A model generated the notes under the pieces. That model was not told where the DNA came from, searched no databases, and saw only the letters and a list, made by a program, of their open reading frames with translations. Positions 50,780 to 61,888 of a DNA stretch of 64,000 bases are shown piece after piece. How positions within the stretch are numbered: the first letter of the stretch is position 1; each line of letters opens with the position of its first letter. Origin of the DNA: Aphelenchoides besseyi (taxonomy: Eukaryota > Nematoda > Chromadorea > Rhabditida > Aphelenchoididae); assembly GCA_024699855.1 (NCBI GenBank), contig JAMPIQ010000001.1, forward strand, positions 15,872,001 through 15,936,000, read 5' to 3'. Made by a program: the position numbers and the translations under genes.

Positions 50780-53015
50780 ATGAAAGCTTTCGAATTGGGA
50801 GAGGTAAGTAGATGGCTATAATATTTGCCCTGGAGTTACCTTTAGCTGTTTCCATTCGTCGAAGACCATTGTGTTAGTAGCATAGATGAGTCAAAGGCGA
50901 GTTTCAATTTGCGCGATGAAGTTTGTGAGCGGCTGAGAGAAGCAAGCTTCTTCAAACCAAGGCCCTTGCAAACGAAAGCATTGCCATTGCTTCTGGCTGC
51001 CCGAGGTTAGACCATTCGACTTGTCGAGCAATCAGTTCGTTTAGATGTCTACGTTCAAGCCAAACCTGGAAGCGGCAAATCGGTTTTGCTGGCGATTCTT
51101 GTTTCCGAAATCGTTCGCACCCCGACTTTAACTCCTCAAGTAATGATAGTCGTTGGGTCTCGTGAGTCAGCGCAACGTCTATGTCAACTGATCCGACAAG
51201 TTTTGCCGTCGGACTTCAAAGTCGGGTGAGTAGTTGGATTGTTCGAATGATTTGCGTTCTTAGTTGCTTTGTGGGCGGTTCGTTGTTTAAAACGGACGTT
51301 GAGAACCTGAAGAACCAAATTCAAGTGGCTGTTGGAACTTGTGGTCGTTTGAGACAACTGATCGAGAATCGTTCACTCAAACTTCACAACATGCAGCTTT
51401 TCGCTCTCGACGATGCCGAACGTTTGGATTTCGATTCTGTCGACGACATCAAGTGAGTTTCTTGTTTTTGTCGACGAGTGACTTGACGATTTCAGCTTCT
51501 TCATTTCGTCTCTCTCCCCGGAAATCCGCCAAATTTGCGCCTTTTCCACGTGCTATCCACAAAATTTGCAGAAAATTGTCAAAAATTACATGCGATCTCC
51601 GACGTTGTTGCGTCTCGACTTTCTCAACGATCTTCCTCCGTTGGAGTACGTGGTGTTTTGCGAAAAGAAAATGAAATCCGAAGTTCTGTGGGATCTTCTG
51701 TGCCATTTGAATTTCCAACAATGTTCGATCTTTTGCGACACCACCGAGTTGTGAGTTCTCCTTTCGAGTCTTAATTGAATGTGACGTTCAGGGCTACGGA
51801 CGTTTACAATTACTTGATCGAAGAGGAGGACTCGTGCGTTTTGTTTACTTCGAATTTTAATCAACGCGATCAATTAGAGAAGTTTCGTAGTTTGCAAGCA
51901 AAAATCTTGGTTACAACCAGCAAGGCAGATTCAATGTGTCGACATGAGTAACCAGTTGGTTTCAGTCGGCTGCTGGTTTTACGTTTTCGAACTGCGATTT
52001 GATTTTCAATATCCGTCTAGATGAGAACGAGGAGAGCGAAGGTGATAGCGAAGGTCGCTTCAAATCGCCTGCTGTAAAGATCACTCTGCTTGGGAACGAC
52101 AAAGAAGCCGGATTGATGTATCAAAAGGTGAAACAAAAGAAAATGGAGGTGAAAGCTTTGAGCGAAGAGAAATTGCCGCCCAAGGATCTGATTGGAGATT
52201 GGGGTTATTTCGAACATTGTTGTATTTCATTTATGGTGAGATTGAAGGCTGTTAATCGTTGAACAGTTTTGTTTAGGCTCATCCGCTGATCAATAACAAC
52301 GAGCCGGTGGAGGCGGCGGTAAGTTTGTTTTATTGTTGTGGTCAGAAGGTTACGATTTCGAGAAATGCGACAGTCATATAAGCAGTTTTTGAGCTAAATC
52401 AACCAGGGGCAGTAATGATGCTGTTTGTATTTAGAACTGTACCAGAAGTTTCACAAACACAAGAATGGAAGCAAATCGAAACGCTTTTCAGGTGAATTTG
52501 GAGCCCGAATTCGACGATGACGAGCCCGTGAAAACAATGCTCAGCTACACGGCGGACGAGATGATTAAGATATTGGATTCACACAACAATGCCTTTTACA
52601 ACTCGTTACTTTCGCAGTTGGAATGGCGCAGTAACAATAACACGGTTTTGTGGTCCGAAGTTCTGAAGTCCGGTCAACCGATGAAGTGAGTTTGCAGTTC
52701 GAGAAAAGTTACTTTTCGATGTTAGTCCACGGGTTGTTCGAAACATCGACGCAGTGTACGAACCGGAACGTTACGTAAACTTGGTCGTGAATCATGTTCG
52801 AGAGACGCTTTCGGAAGCGCAGAATAACGAACAGGTGAGAGACAGTCGACCGATTCGATTTGATCTGCTTCGAGTTTCAGCGTCAAAATCAATTGATGAA
52901 TGAATTGGCTCACGAAGTGGATTTGATTGATTTCAACTCGTCGCCAAGACCGACCACCACCGCCACCAGAGCGGACATGCCCAGTGATTACTCGTGGCTG
53001 TCGGAGTACCGTTAA
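50780..53015 (+). CDS. Gemin3/DDX20-like DEAD-box relative with degenerate motifs
   Basis: Related to DDX20 (Gemin3, C. elegans mel-46) of the SMN complex. The N-terminal RecA half has FFKPRPLQTKALPLLLAARD, Walker A AKPGSGKSVLLA, FVGGSLFKTDVENLK, VGTCGRLRQLIENRSL, and FALDDAERLDF in place of the DEAD motif. The SAT motif reads FSTCYPQ, and YMRSPTLLRLDFLND follows as in DDX20. The second half has FCDTTELATDVYNYL, ILVTTS, and then FSNCDLIFNIRLDENEESEGDSEGRFK, with no HRxGRxxR motif VI. A C-terminal part (ISFMAHP..., SPRPTTTATRAD, SDYSWLSEYR) is variable. One exon junction near 51905-51960 does not give a clean GT donor in frame. The protein probably keeps a scaffold role. Confidence 0.82.
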
Positions 53016-54410
53016 GGAAATGATTGTTGTTTTTGTTAATAAAATTTTACTTCAAAATTCCGCCTCCCCGACTTTTTGGAGAAAAGGAATTTTTTGGTTT
53101 GTGCGAATTGACGCGTTTTAAACGGCGACCGGCGCTTAAAGAGCCGTTGGGCTGAAACGGGCCGGCGACGTAAAACGCTCTCTCTCGCGTTTTTCGGGAA
53201 TGCTTTTTCGTTGGTCGTCGTCCGTTTCCGCTCTCGCTTTCTCGTGTCCCGAAAAAGATTAACCGGCAGTCTCGACACGGCCAAACCGTCGCAACGCACG
53301 ACGTTTATCTTTTTTTGGGAATTTTGCGCGTCTTCGAATCGAAAAGACCACTTTCCGATCAGTGGCATCGTTCTGCCCCAGGAATTAATCCTCCGCTCCA
53401 TTCGTTTGTTGATAATGCGAAGACGAGAAGGAGCGGAAATGTTTTATTCATCTGCTTCGTGGGATTAATTTTTGCGGACCACGACAGGGTTTCCGTTTAC
53501 GGTAAAGCGGATTTTGGCGTGCGGACGAAAATTAATTTGGCTAATTTTCGACATCTTTTAGTTTGATTAGAAAAATTTTCGTTTGGACCTTTTTTTTGGA
53601 AGCGAACACACGAAAATCTGTTGGCGCACCTTCGGAATTCGGGACGACGAAAAAAGTTTTCTTGAACGTGACTCTTAAAGGCGATTTAAAACGCCGGAGC
53701 CAACGGAGCGTAACCGACCATTCCGCTTCTATGAATCGCATGTTGACGTCAGTGATTACTCGGTTAATTGACATCATTAGTGTCAGAAGCAATTTTGGTC
53801 TTCTGTAGTCACTTATCGACAATTTTCAGTCTTTTTCGCTAATTAATCTCCACGCTTGACTTCTGACGCTGTGGTGCCAAAAACGACCGTCCAAACCAAA
53901 CGGAAGGAGGCCGCCGAGACGGGGACCATGCACACGCAGACGTCTTTTTCGTCCGCGTTTTTGATATCAAATGCATGCGCTTTTTGGCCGGTAATCATGC
54001 TGCGTAGTACGTCTCGTCTTTTTCGCGGCCAATTGGTTTAAATTCGCGCATGTGAAAAATTGGCACCATAAGACTGATTGGTTTCCGTTTTCGACTTCCA
54101 ATTCTCTTTGTTTTTGTTTTGCGCATTTCGACCGGTTTCAGACGCGTCGGATTTTCAACTTTCGACTTTCCAGGTTTCACACCGCAAATTCCGTCGTCCT
54201 CGTGGAACACCTGTGGCCAAACGCAAAAAGAAGCCCACGTTCTCTCCTCTTCCACTCTCTTCGCTTCTCTCGGACTATGCTCTTCGTTTTTCGGCATTTT
54301 TGCGTCGTCCTTTAACACACGACCGTCCACTTTTCTTCTCGTCGTCTTTTGATTCCACGGCACGTTTTCTGCGCATTTCGTATGGTCGCCGTAAATTCGC
54401 AACCGTTGAG
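53016..54410. other. Spacer upstream of CaMKII
   Basis: About 1.4 kb of pyrimidine-rich sequence with overlapping open frames on both strands, none with domains or splice context. It is most likely the CaMKII promoter and 5' non-coding region. Confidence 0.5.
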
Positions 54411-54414
54411 TAAC

Positions 54415-57400
54415 ATGTCCACCAAGTTCAGTGATAATTATGAGGTCAAAGAGGAGTTGGGAAAGTGAGTTGCGATTCCGTCGAGCACTTACCAGCGTTT
54501 TCAGAGGCGCTTTCTCGGTGGTTCGCCGTTGTGTTCAAAAGTCGACGAACATGGAGTTCGCGGCGAAGATCATCAACACACGCAAATTGAGTCAACGCGG
54601 TTGGTTGCGCAACGTCGAGACGATCTGATTCGTGGTTTAGATTTTCAAAAACTGGAACGTGAAGCGCGAATTTGTCGCAAATTGAAACATCCGAATATCG
54701 TTCGTTTGCACGATAACATCCAAGAGGAAGCTTTCCATTATTTGGTTTTCGATTTGTAAGTTTCCCCAACAGTTGAATGTTCAGTTTTGTTGCTAAAGTT
54801 CTGAAAAACTTGTTTTTTCTTTCTATCCATTAGTTTGTAATTCCTAAACGTTTTTTTTGCAGAGTAACTGGCGGCGAGTTGTTTGAAGATATCGTCCGTA
54901 AGTCCTCCCAAACTGACTGTCTTCTAATCCAATTAACTTTTTTTAAAGGTCGCGAGTTTTACTCCGAGTCGGACGCTTCGCATTGTATCCAACAGATCTT
55001 GGAATCCATTGCTTATTGTCATTCGAACGATATTGTACATCGGGATCTGAAGCCCGAGAATCTGCTTTTGGCGTCGAGAGCCAAAGGCGCGGCAGTCAAA
55101 TTGGCGGATTTCGGTTTGGCCATTGAGCTTCAAAATGGTGCCGATGCATGGTACGGATTCGCCGGCACTCCCGGCTACTTGTCGCCCGAAGTGTTGAACA
55201 AAGAGCCCTACGGAAAACCGGTGGACATTTGGGCTTGTGGTAAGTGGTCTTCAGATTGCAATTTCAGACGTCAAAATTCTTTAACCATAGCAATGAACAA
55301 TTGTTATTAACCAAATTAATGTTTAGGTGTGATTCTCTACATTTTGCTTGTCGGTTATCCGCCATTTTGGGACGATGAGCAAAACAAGCTGTACGCTCAG
55401 ATCAAAACTGGAGCCTACGATGTGAGTGGTTAATTGAACCAATTAATCGGCTTTTCTTAGTTTCCATCTCCCGAATGGGATACCGTAACTCCCGAAGCAA
55501 AGTCGCTGATTGACTCAATGTTGACCTTGAATCCAAAGAAGCGAATCAAAGCCGACGAAGCTCTGAAGGTTCCATGGATTTGCGTAAGTCGACTAATTTC
55601 GAGTCTAAGTTGATCGATGAATTTAGAACAGAGAAAGAGTTGCAAGCGCCGTACACAGACAGGACACAGTGGATTGGTATTTCTAGTTTGAAGTTTAGTT
55701 GATTTATATCCTCGTTACAGTTTGCGACAATTCAATGCCCGTAGAAAGTTGAAGGTAAGAGGCGGCGGGAGTTTTTGTGTTTGTGCATTTTGGCTCATTT
55801 TTTGTGGTGTCCAAAAACGACCTCTTGTCCTCTCCTCTGTGTTGTGCCGTTCATTTTTTTGTCATAAACACGCAACGCGTGTGTTTGTGTCATTCGTGTG
55901 GTTTTCAACCCAAAATGCACATCCACAAAAATTTGCGCATCAAAATTTATGTTTTTAAATTAAAGGCGGCTTTCGCGGCCGTCACTGTGATCAACCGGAT
56001 GTCTTCGGCCTTTCGTTCCAATCCCACCAATTCCGCGGATTCACTTTCCCCAACGTCCTCTTCAGCCTCACCGTCCGATGGTGGAATCACAACAACCGTG
56101 CAGCCGGTAATCAATTTTTCCCACCGTTTTAACTCCCCCAATCGTAACGCTTTCCACGTGTTTTGTGTTCCTCCCGTCTTTGTGTGACGTAAATTTGTTT
56201 CCGGGACTTTCTGGAGTACGCTCTTGTCGGCCCAATCAACAGCTCCGACTTTTCAACTGATTTCCAACTTTTAGGGTGCCATCTTGACAACGATGATTGC
56301 TACCAGAAACCTTTCAAGTGAGTTGACGAAACCCGCTCTGGTGTGCCAATGAGTTTGACTTGATCGGTTAGCAAGCGCGAACGGCGCGGTTGTCGCTTTC
56401 GAATCCTAATGGAATCTGAACGAATAATCGAAGCTCGCAAAAGACATCAAACTGCATAAATACAGAACAATAACCTTATACAGAAAACAAATGAGAAGTG
56501 TCGAGATACGTTGACCAAAAACCGTCCCAAAAAAACGTTTCCTGTCAACGATCCTCTCGAAGACCGATGGCTGCTGGTGAACTGGTGGTTTTTCCACGTA
56601 CTCGACGAGTCCCCCTCCCCTCCCGAAGTTCTCACGGCCGTTCGCAGGTGCCCGTTCTCTCTGGGAATTAATCCGCGTTTGCGTGTCGAATTAGAAATTG
56701 CGTCCGTCTTTTGTAATCCATTTGTTCTCTCGTGTTGTCCAAAAAACGATTGAAAGAACTCCGGTTGCTATTCACGACCACGCAAACCGATTTTTTGGCC
56801 GCCATTTTCAAGTGCTTTAAAGTGCTTTCAGCTAAACGTTTCGATCTCGAAACGTGGATGATAAGAACCGCGGTTCGTAGGGGCGGAACTTTGTGCGTGA
56901 TCGTAAAATTTCGATTAGTCAAATTGAACTCCGCGATGAAGTCGAAGTTCGTCTTCCTTTCGCGCTGAGCGATGAAGTCGAGTTTGAATCGCGAGAAGCG
57001 ATCCGGCAGTTTGTTTCGTTTTCATCCGCGCCACGTGGTTGCCGGTCTCGTCGACTTCGTTTCCTCGTCCACACGCAAATCAAGAGAACGGTGAGTTCGT
57101 GATCATCGCGCGATTCCACGGCATTTCAGACGCAAATTCTCGGCGCCCGAAATCTCGAACTATGGAATTCGATCGACGACGACCAGCGAGCAGTCGAGAC
57201 TCGTCAGCTCGTTGACTTTGGAAGGCAAGAAACTACTCAAAAAGATTATGGGAGTGGAGGGAGAAAGACCGTCGAGTCTGTCGAGTAAAATTCTGCGCGC
57301 GTCTTCTTTTCGCGGACAAAAAAACTTTTCCGGCCTTCAGGGCAAATGCGCTGAAAGAGATTTTGACAGACGCATTTTTATGTGCGTCCATATGGTTCTT

Positions 57401-59323
57401 TGGGCTGCGTAGTTAATCAGTTTGATTGAGAGAACTTGATCGGCCAGCTGCCTTTCCACGGCGGCCAATTTTCGCAAAACGATTTTGGAGAAATGCGGTC
57501 CGAAGAATGATCGACGAGCTGGTAGCGTTGATTTGCGCGGTGGTGATTTGCGTTCTCGTTCACCACTTCAGTCGACCACCGACCGTCGACGAAACGTGGC
57601 AACAGGCGCCGGAGCGACCGGTGATCTTCGACGAAACGGCGCGATGTTTTCGGCGACGCGAAACCGCCGACGACGACGCCGAGGATTCGGGACACGAGAG
57701 TTTTTCCATCGAAGTCGACGGAATCGTTCGGCAGTTGGATCAAATGACGGCGGCGCTCAGCGATCTAACAAGTTGGTCTGCCCTCAAACTCATTGACACA
57801 GAACCATCGGATTGAGACTCAAAACTCTGTTTTCAGGTCGTAACTTATTGAACAAAAAAGAGGCGCCGCCCTCAACCATCAAAGAATCCTCGGAGTCGTC
57901 GCAGACCATCGACGATACGGACGGAGAAAAAGGTGAATTTTCAGAGGACGCTGCGCAGTGAATTTGCCGTTTATGTTTAACTCCTTTTGCTTTTTCGAAC
58001 GTCGATTAGTTTCCATTTTTGGGGGGTGTGATGGGAAAGTTTTTTGTTTGTTTGTTCTCGACGTGTGTTTTGCTAACCATTCCTCCCCGCTTTTTGTTGT
58101 TCTCCTCCTACGCCGAATTACATTTGAATAAACGAAACGAACGAAGACGACGAGTGAGATTTGCGAATTTGATTTTCTTTCCTGTAATTCGGCACTCTTT
58201 TCCCTTTTTTCTCTATTGCACTTGCGGGGCGCACTTACTAACCACAAGAAACACATCCGACGTTTTCTTACCCAAATTTCTCTCTAGCCGGCACCTTTTT
58301 GAAGCACGAAAACACCGTGGTGCGTGTGGACACGACGACTGCGAAACCGCCGCCAATCAACTCGCCAGCTGCTCACGATTCCCGTCCGCCGACTGCGATT
58401 TTGTCAGGTGAGACCAGATCTTTGAATTTCCCTTTTTTTCAAACGCCCTTGGGGTCCTCAAGAAAGATCGAGTTACATGAAGAGCGCGCTTATGAATTTT
58501 CGCCTTTTCATTTTGCTGCGAAATGAAAAGTTGGAATCCGGAAAATCGAAGTTGGTTTCCTTCACTTTCTTTCTTTCTGCTTTTTCTGTTCGCTTTTCTT
58601 TCTTTCCGACTAAACAGTCAACTCGGATTTTGCAGCTCAAAAACAGGAAATCGTACGTGTAACGCAACAGCTTTTGGATGCCATATCTTGCAAAGACTTT
58701 GACGCCTACGCGTAAGTCCGAGACGTTGGTTTTGTTGAGTTTTTTGTCTTCATTTAGTCGCCTATGCGATCCGTCGATGACATGTTTCGAGCCGGAGACT
58801 TTGGGCAACCTGATTGAGGGCATGGACTTCCACAAATTCTATTTCGACAATAGTGAGTAGTCGAGTAGCCACGAGCCTATTCACTTCTGTTTTAGCTTTG
58901 ACCAATTCCAATTCCTCTTCACGACCCTCACAAATTCACACGTAAGTTTCTTCACGCGATTGACTTTTCATTTTGATACTGTAAGGACACTTCTCAATCC
59001 GAATGTTCACGTAATGGGCGATGACGGGGCGTGTATTGCGTACGTTCGTTTAACTCAGTACGTTGACAAGTGAGTTCGACAACAAATGACTTTTTACTAA
59101 TTGACTTTTAAGGCACGGAGATGCGCGAACTCGTCAAGTAAGTTGCCAGTTGGATTCTTCGGAGTTCTCATCGATTGTTCGCTTAAAACACGTTTTTTAG
59201 GCACAAGAAACACGAGTTTGGCACAAACGCAACGGTCGTGGTTGGGTCTGCGTTCACGTTCATCGTTCGGACGCTTCCAATTCCTCAACGCCCGGGTCAT
59301 CCCAATCCACGCATTTTCACTGA
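54415..59323 (+). CDS. unc-43: Calcium/calmodulin-dependent protein kinase II (UNC-43-like)
   Basis: A multimeric Ser/Thr kinase of neurons and muscle. It starts [20 protein letters not shown] (an in-frame ATG at 54382 could add 11 residues). The kinase domain shows AAKIIN with the ATP-binding Lys, [55 protein letters not shown], and [13 protein letters not shown]. The autoinhibitory segment [12 protein letters not shown] holds the T286-type Thr. ARRKLK joins to [14 protein letters not shown] (calmodulin binding), optionally through a 141-base cassette exon. A long linker has SRNLLNKKE and [10 protein letters not shown] blocks. The association domain follows: [56 protein letters not shown] and TRVWHKRNG. 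It ends QSTHFH. Confidence 0.95.
55966..56106 (+). CDS. unc-43: Cassette exon in the CaMKII calmodulin-binding region
   Basis: A 141-base, phase-0 exon (47 codons) flanked by TTAAAG and a GTAATC donor, lying between the exon that ends in ARRKLK and the one beginning [14 protein letters not shown]. It reads [19 protein letters not shown] followed by a Ser/Pro-rich tail. Including it would place [18 protein letters not shown], which resembles the CaMKI calmodulin-binding helix, ahead of the standard CaMKII helix. Skipping it restores the usual sequence. Because both junctions are phase 0, either choice keeps the frame. Confidence 0.7.
56881..57416 (+). CDS. Candidate exons of an unknown protein inside a CaMKII intron
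   Basis: Three exons can be joined without a stop: 56881-57090 ([18 protein letters not shown]...HTQIKRT), 57130-57284 ([21 protein letters not shown]...TVESVE), and 57341-57416, which ends [13 protein letters not shown]...FFGLRS and a TAA stop. All the junctions have GT-AG introns of about 40 to 57 bases. The predicted protein is charged and has no recognisable domain. No upstream ATG exon was identified. It may be a nested gene, an alternative CaMKII 5' product, or a chance run of open frames. Confidence 0.35.
57507..57771 (+). CDS. unc-43: Alternative first exon of CaMKII coding a membrane anchor (alpha-KAP-like)
   Basis: The ATG at 57507 opens a GC-rich frame of 88 codons. It begins [20 protein letters not shown], a hydrophobic segment long enough to sit in or across a membrane, followed by an acidic region ([15 protein letters not shown]) and [19 protein letters not shown]. 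The exon ends in phase 1 before GTTGGT and joins to SRNLLNKKE at 57836, using the same acceptor and phase as the kinase form's exon that ends at 56317. The result would be a protein without the kinase domain but with the CaMKII linker and association domain. The donor is weak. Confidence 0.6.
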
Positions 59324-59745
59324 ACGCTTCGATTTTCTAATCCACTTGTTTAAGTCGGTGATGCTTTTTGTATTCTCTAAAAACGCCATTCATGACATAA
59401 TTCAAAGAGTTTTCGTAATAAACAAACGTAAATGAACTTCAAATGGGCACTCAGCTTTAAACGCCAAAAACTAGTGAGTCATCAGTTGGAAATACAAAGG
59501 CCGTAAAATTTTGGTGGACAGGATCGAACAAAAGATCGAGAGTAAAAATCACAGGGCTACGGAAACTTTTGTCGTCACAAACTCGTTGCTCATTGAGTTA
59601 GACTTCAAAATTTCGAATCTAAACGACTGGAAATCTGAGGTCGTCGTCGGGACTTAAGGTAATCGTTTGGGGTGTGGCATTTGATAAGAAAGGACGAGTG
59701 TGTTCCTTCCATTCACGATTGTTAAGTCGTCATTCTTCTTCGCCG

Positions 59746-60450
59746 ATGTTGTCGAAATTGAGCGACAAATTCGTTGTGAAAACGCCGGTAAGTGTTTATT
59801 AGAGATTGTGTCATAGATTTGAAACAAACTCGATGCCATTGTTTCGTTTCAGCCGATACCATTTGCCGTTGCTGTTCAACGACGCAACAAATTGGGATGT
59901 AAAATCAAACTAAATGGTGCCGCCAAAAGTGGAAGAGGCTTCGGCGTTTCGTTCAATGAAGACGACCGTGTGCTTTTTCGTCTCTACTTCGATTTGACTT
60001 ACAAACGCTTGCATTTGTGTCGAAACGACGATCAAGAGCTCGTCGACTCATTGGCCTGTGGCTTCGATTTCTATCAGCTCTTCAAAATGAAAATCTCTTT
60101 GGATCAAATTTTCAATGTAAGTTTCGAGTTTTCAGTTTGCTTCTTATGACCAATTCGTAAATTTTCTTTTTTAGATCAAAATCAAAAACGGTCCAGCATT
60201 TTCGATTAGCGGAATAACCAGTGAATTACAAAATGTGAATTTGATTTGCGTTCATGGAAATGTGGTGATAGTCAAAACCCAACTGCAGAAGTTTGTTATT
60301 AGCGCTAATGATGGAGGAATCCGATCGCAATTCACCCCGCAAACTCAACTACAACTTCCGGCCGTTCCACCGCCCTACAATAACCAACTCCCAATCTATA
60401 GTGGTGTCGTCATCGAAGACAAAGACGGACATAATCAGCAGATTTTGTAA
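59746..60450 (+). CDS. Galectin-like single-domain protein
   Basis: A protein of about 190 residues in three exons. The predicted beta-sandwich has KTPPIPFAVAVQRRNKLGCKIKLNGA, the FGVSFNEDDRVLFRLYFDLTYKRL stretch, DFYQLFKMKISLDQIFNIKIKNGPAFSISGI, and LQNVNLICVHGNVVIVKTQLQKF, matching the strand order of a galectin domain. The sugar-contact residues of galectins (H-x-N-x-R, W-G-x-E) are absent: the equivalent line reads FRLYFDL. The tail is Pro/Gln rich. The first exon begins at the ATG at 59746 and joins in phase 0. Family membership is probable but weak, and lectin activity is unlikely. Confidence 0.6.
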
Positions 60451-60605
60451 AGGGAAATGTAAATAAACTTCTATATTCGCAGATCTTCTTTTCGTTAAAA
60501 CTTGATTGCGTTTGATCTAGGTGTGATCATTTAATCTGTGTTGGAGAATCAAGTCGTTGATGCAATGAGTTTATTTCTAACTGATCAAGACACTCTAACT
60601 TTGAT

Positions 60606-60923
60606 TTAGAGGGAAAGCTTCGATCCAGAACCTTCAATTACGTTCAATTGCTTTTCGAGCAATTGGACAAGATATTCGATGACTGAGCTAACTTCTGCTC
60701 CGCTTCCACTCGCACCACTTGCCAAATCTTCCAAGCCACTAGCAAGTTCTTCGACCTCATCGACTACTTCTTCGATGATTCCTCCAATAGCTGGAGGCAA
60801 GATATCAACTGGAGCTGAATGAACAAAAGATACCATCAACTAAAAAAACAATGAGTTATTAATGCAGAATGAACTCACAATTCCAACGATGACAAAGAGA
60901 GTAACCAACTTTTGGGCGAACAT
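60606..60923 (-). CDS. Small secreted acidic protein
   Basis: Two exons encode about 93 residues. The N-terminus (MFAQKLVTLFVIVGI joined to LMVSFVHSA) is a signal peptide. The mature part is acidic and helical: PAIGGIIEEVVDEVEELASGLEDLASG, then GSGAEVSSVIEYLVQLLEKQLNVI, ending SGSKLSL. No Cys occurs in the mature part. The first exon joins at a GTGAGT donor in phase 0. It resembles small nematode secreted proteins in general but I recognise no family. Confidence 0.72.
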
Positions 60924-61366
60924 CTTTGAAGGTTTTTGCTGGGAGTTCGGAGTGAAACCGAATTGTATATTGAAGAATTGAAGGTTAAGGTCTCTTTTTA
61001 TATTCAATTGATGCTACAAAAATGATCATTGTGATCACATTTACAATTCAGCAACCAACTTTATGTTCGTGAATTGTCGATCAGTAGCGGTATTGCCGCC
61101 TCCTCACTTCGGGACTCATGCCTGTTAATCCGCTTAATTCTTAACAACCGTAGGACCATGATCAATTCACAAGTCATACGACTCATTTGAGTGGGTCACC
61201 ACGACTTTTTATGGAAATTCGATCAGCACCAATCGAAGCGGCAAACTCATTAACCGATGCACTTCAACGCCAATTCAACCAATCTCGAATATCAATTTGT
61301 CATCGACTGATTATTGCGTTGCACTCCCACGCAAACATAAAAGTCATCATTGAATGAACGGGGTGA

Positions 61367-61485
61367 TTAAGCAGAGTACGTGGTGGTCGGATATGGCACT
61401 TGAGAGAGTTGTTGCAAATATTGATATCTACAAAGCGCCATCATGTAGAAGTAACCACCGATAGCAAGGAGAATCGAAAGAAATG
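61367..61485 (-). CDS. Last exon of a small membrane protein
   Basis: After a TTTGCAG acceptor the frame reads AFLSILLAIGGYFYMMALCR, a membrane segment, followed by YQYLQQLSQVPYPTTTYSA and a stop. The upstream exon was not identified; a hydrophobic KIAICIV stretch at about 61610-61650 is a candidate. It is likely a small single-pass protein, but the gene model is incomplete. Confidence 0.35.
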
Positions 61486-61888
61486 CTGCAAATAAAAACA
61501 GGAAAATTGTCCGATCCCTAATCTTCTTAAAGGTGGAACCATCAAGCTTTTAACATTCGATTCATTCTATCAGTTAACGACCCCAAGGCCACTAACACAA
61601 CTTACAAAACAATGCAAATGGCTATTTTGAGAGATGCTTTACTGATTAAACTAACACATAAGTTTGTCTTTTAACAGAAAGTCTGCAAGAATTCCGATTT
61701 CTTGAGTGAATTGATTGTTGCACTTTGTTTACTCACCAGCCAACATGTCGGTGTTTTGAAATCGTCTGTTACTGTTTCGTTAGCGTCTCTCGTTCGTCTT
61801 TTCTGTTCACTTGAATGCGCAGAAATTTTGTTCGGCGAGAAGTTCGAGCGATTCGTTCGGATGACTCTCATATTTGAATTTTAGGTCG

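Noticed and set aside
53036..54402. Several 90-135-codon frames upstream of CaMKII on both strands
   Set aside because: Mutually overlapping and without recognisable protein content; best explained as G/C-rich regulatory sequence.
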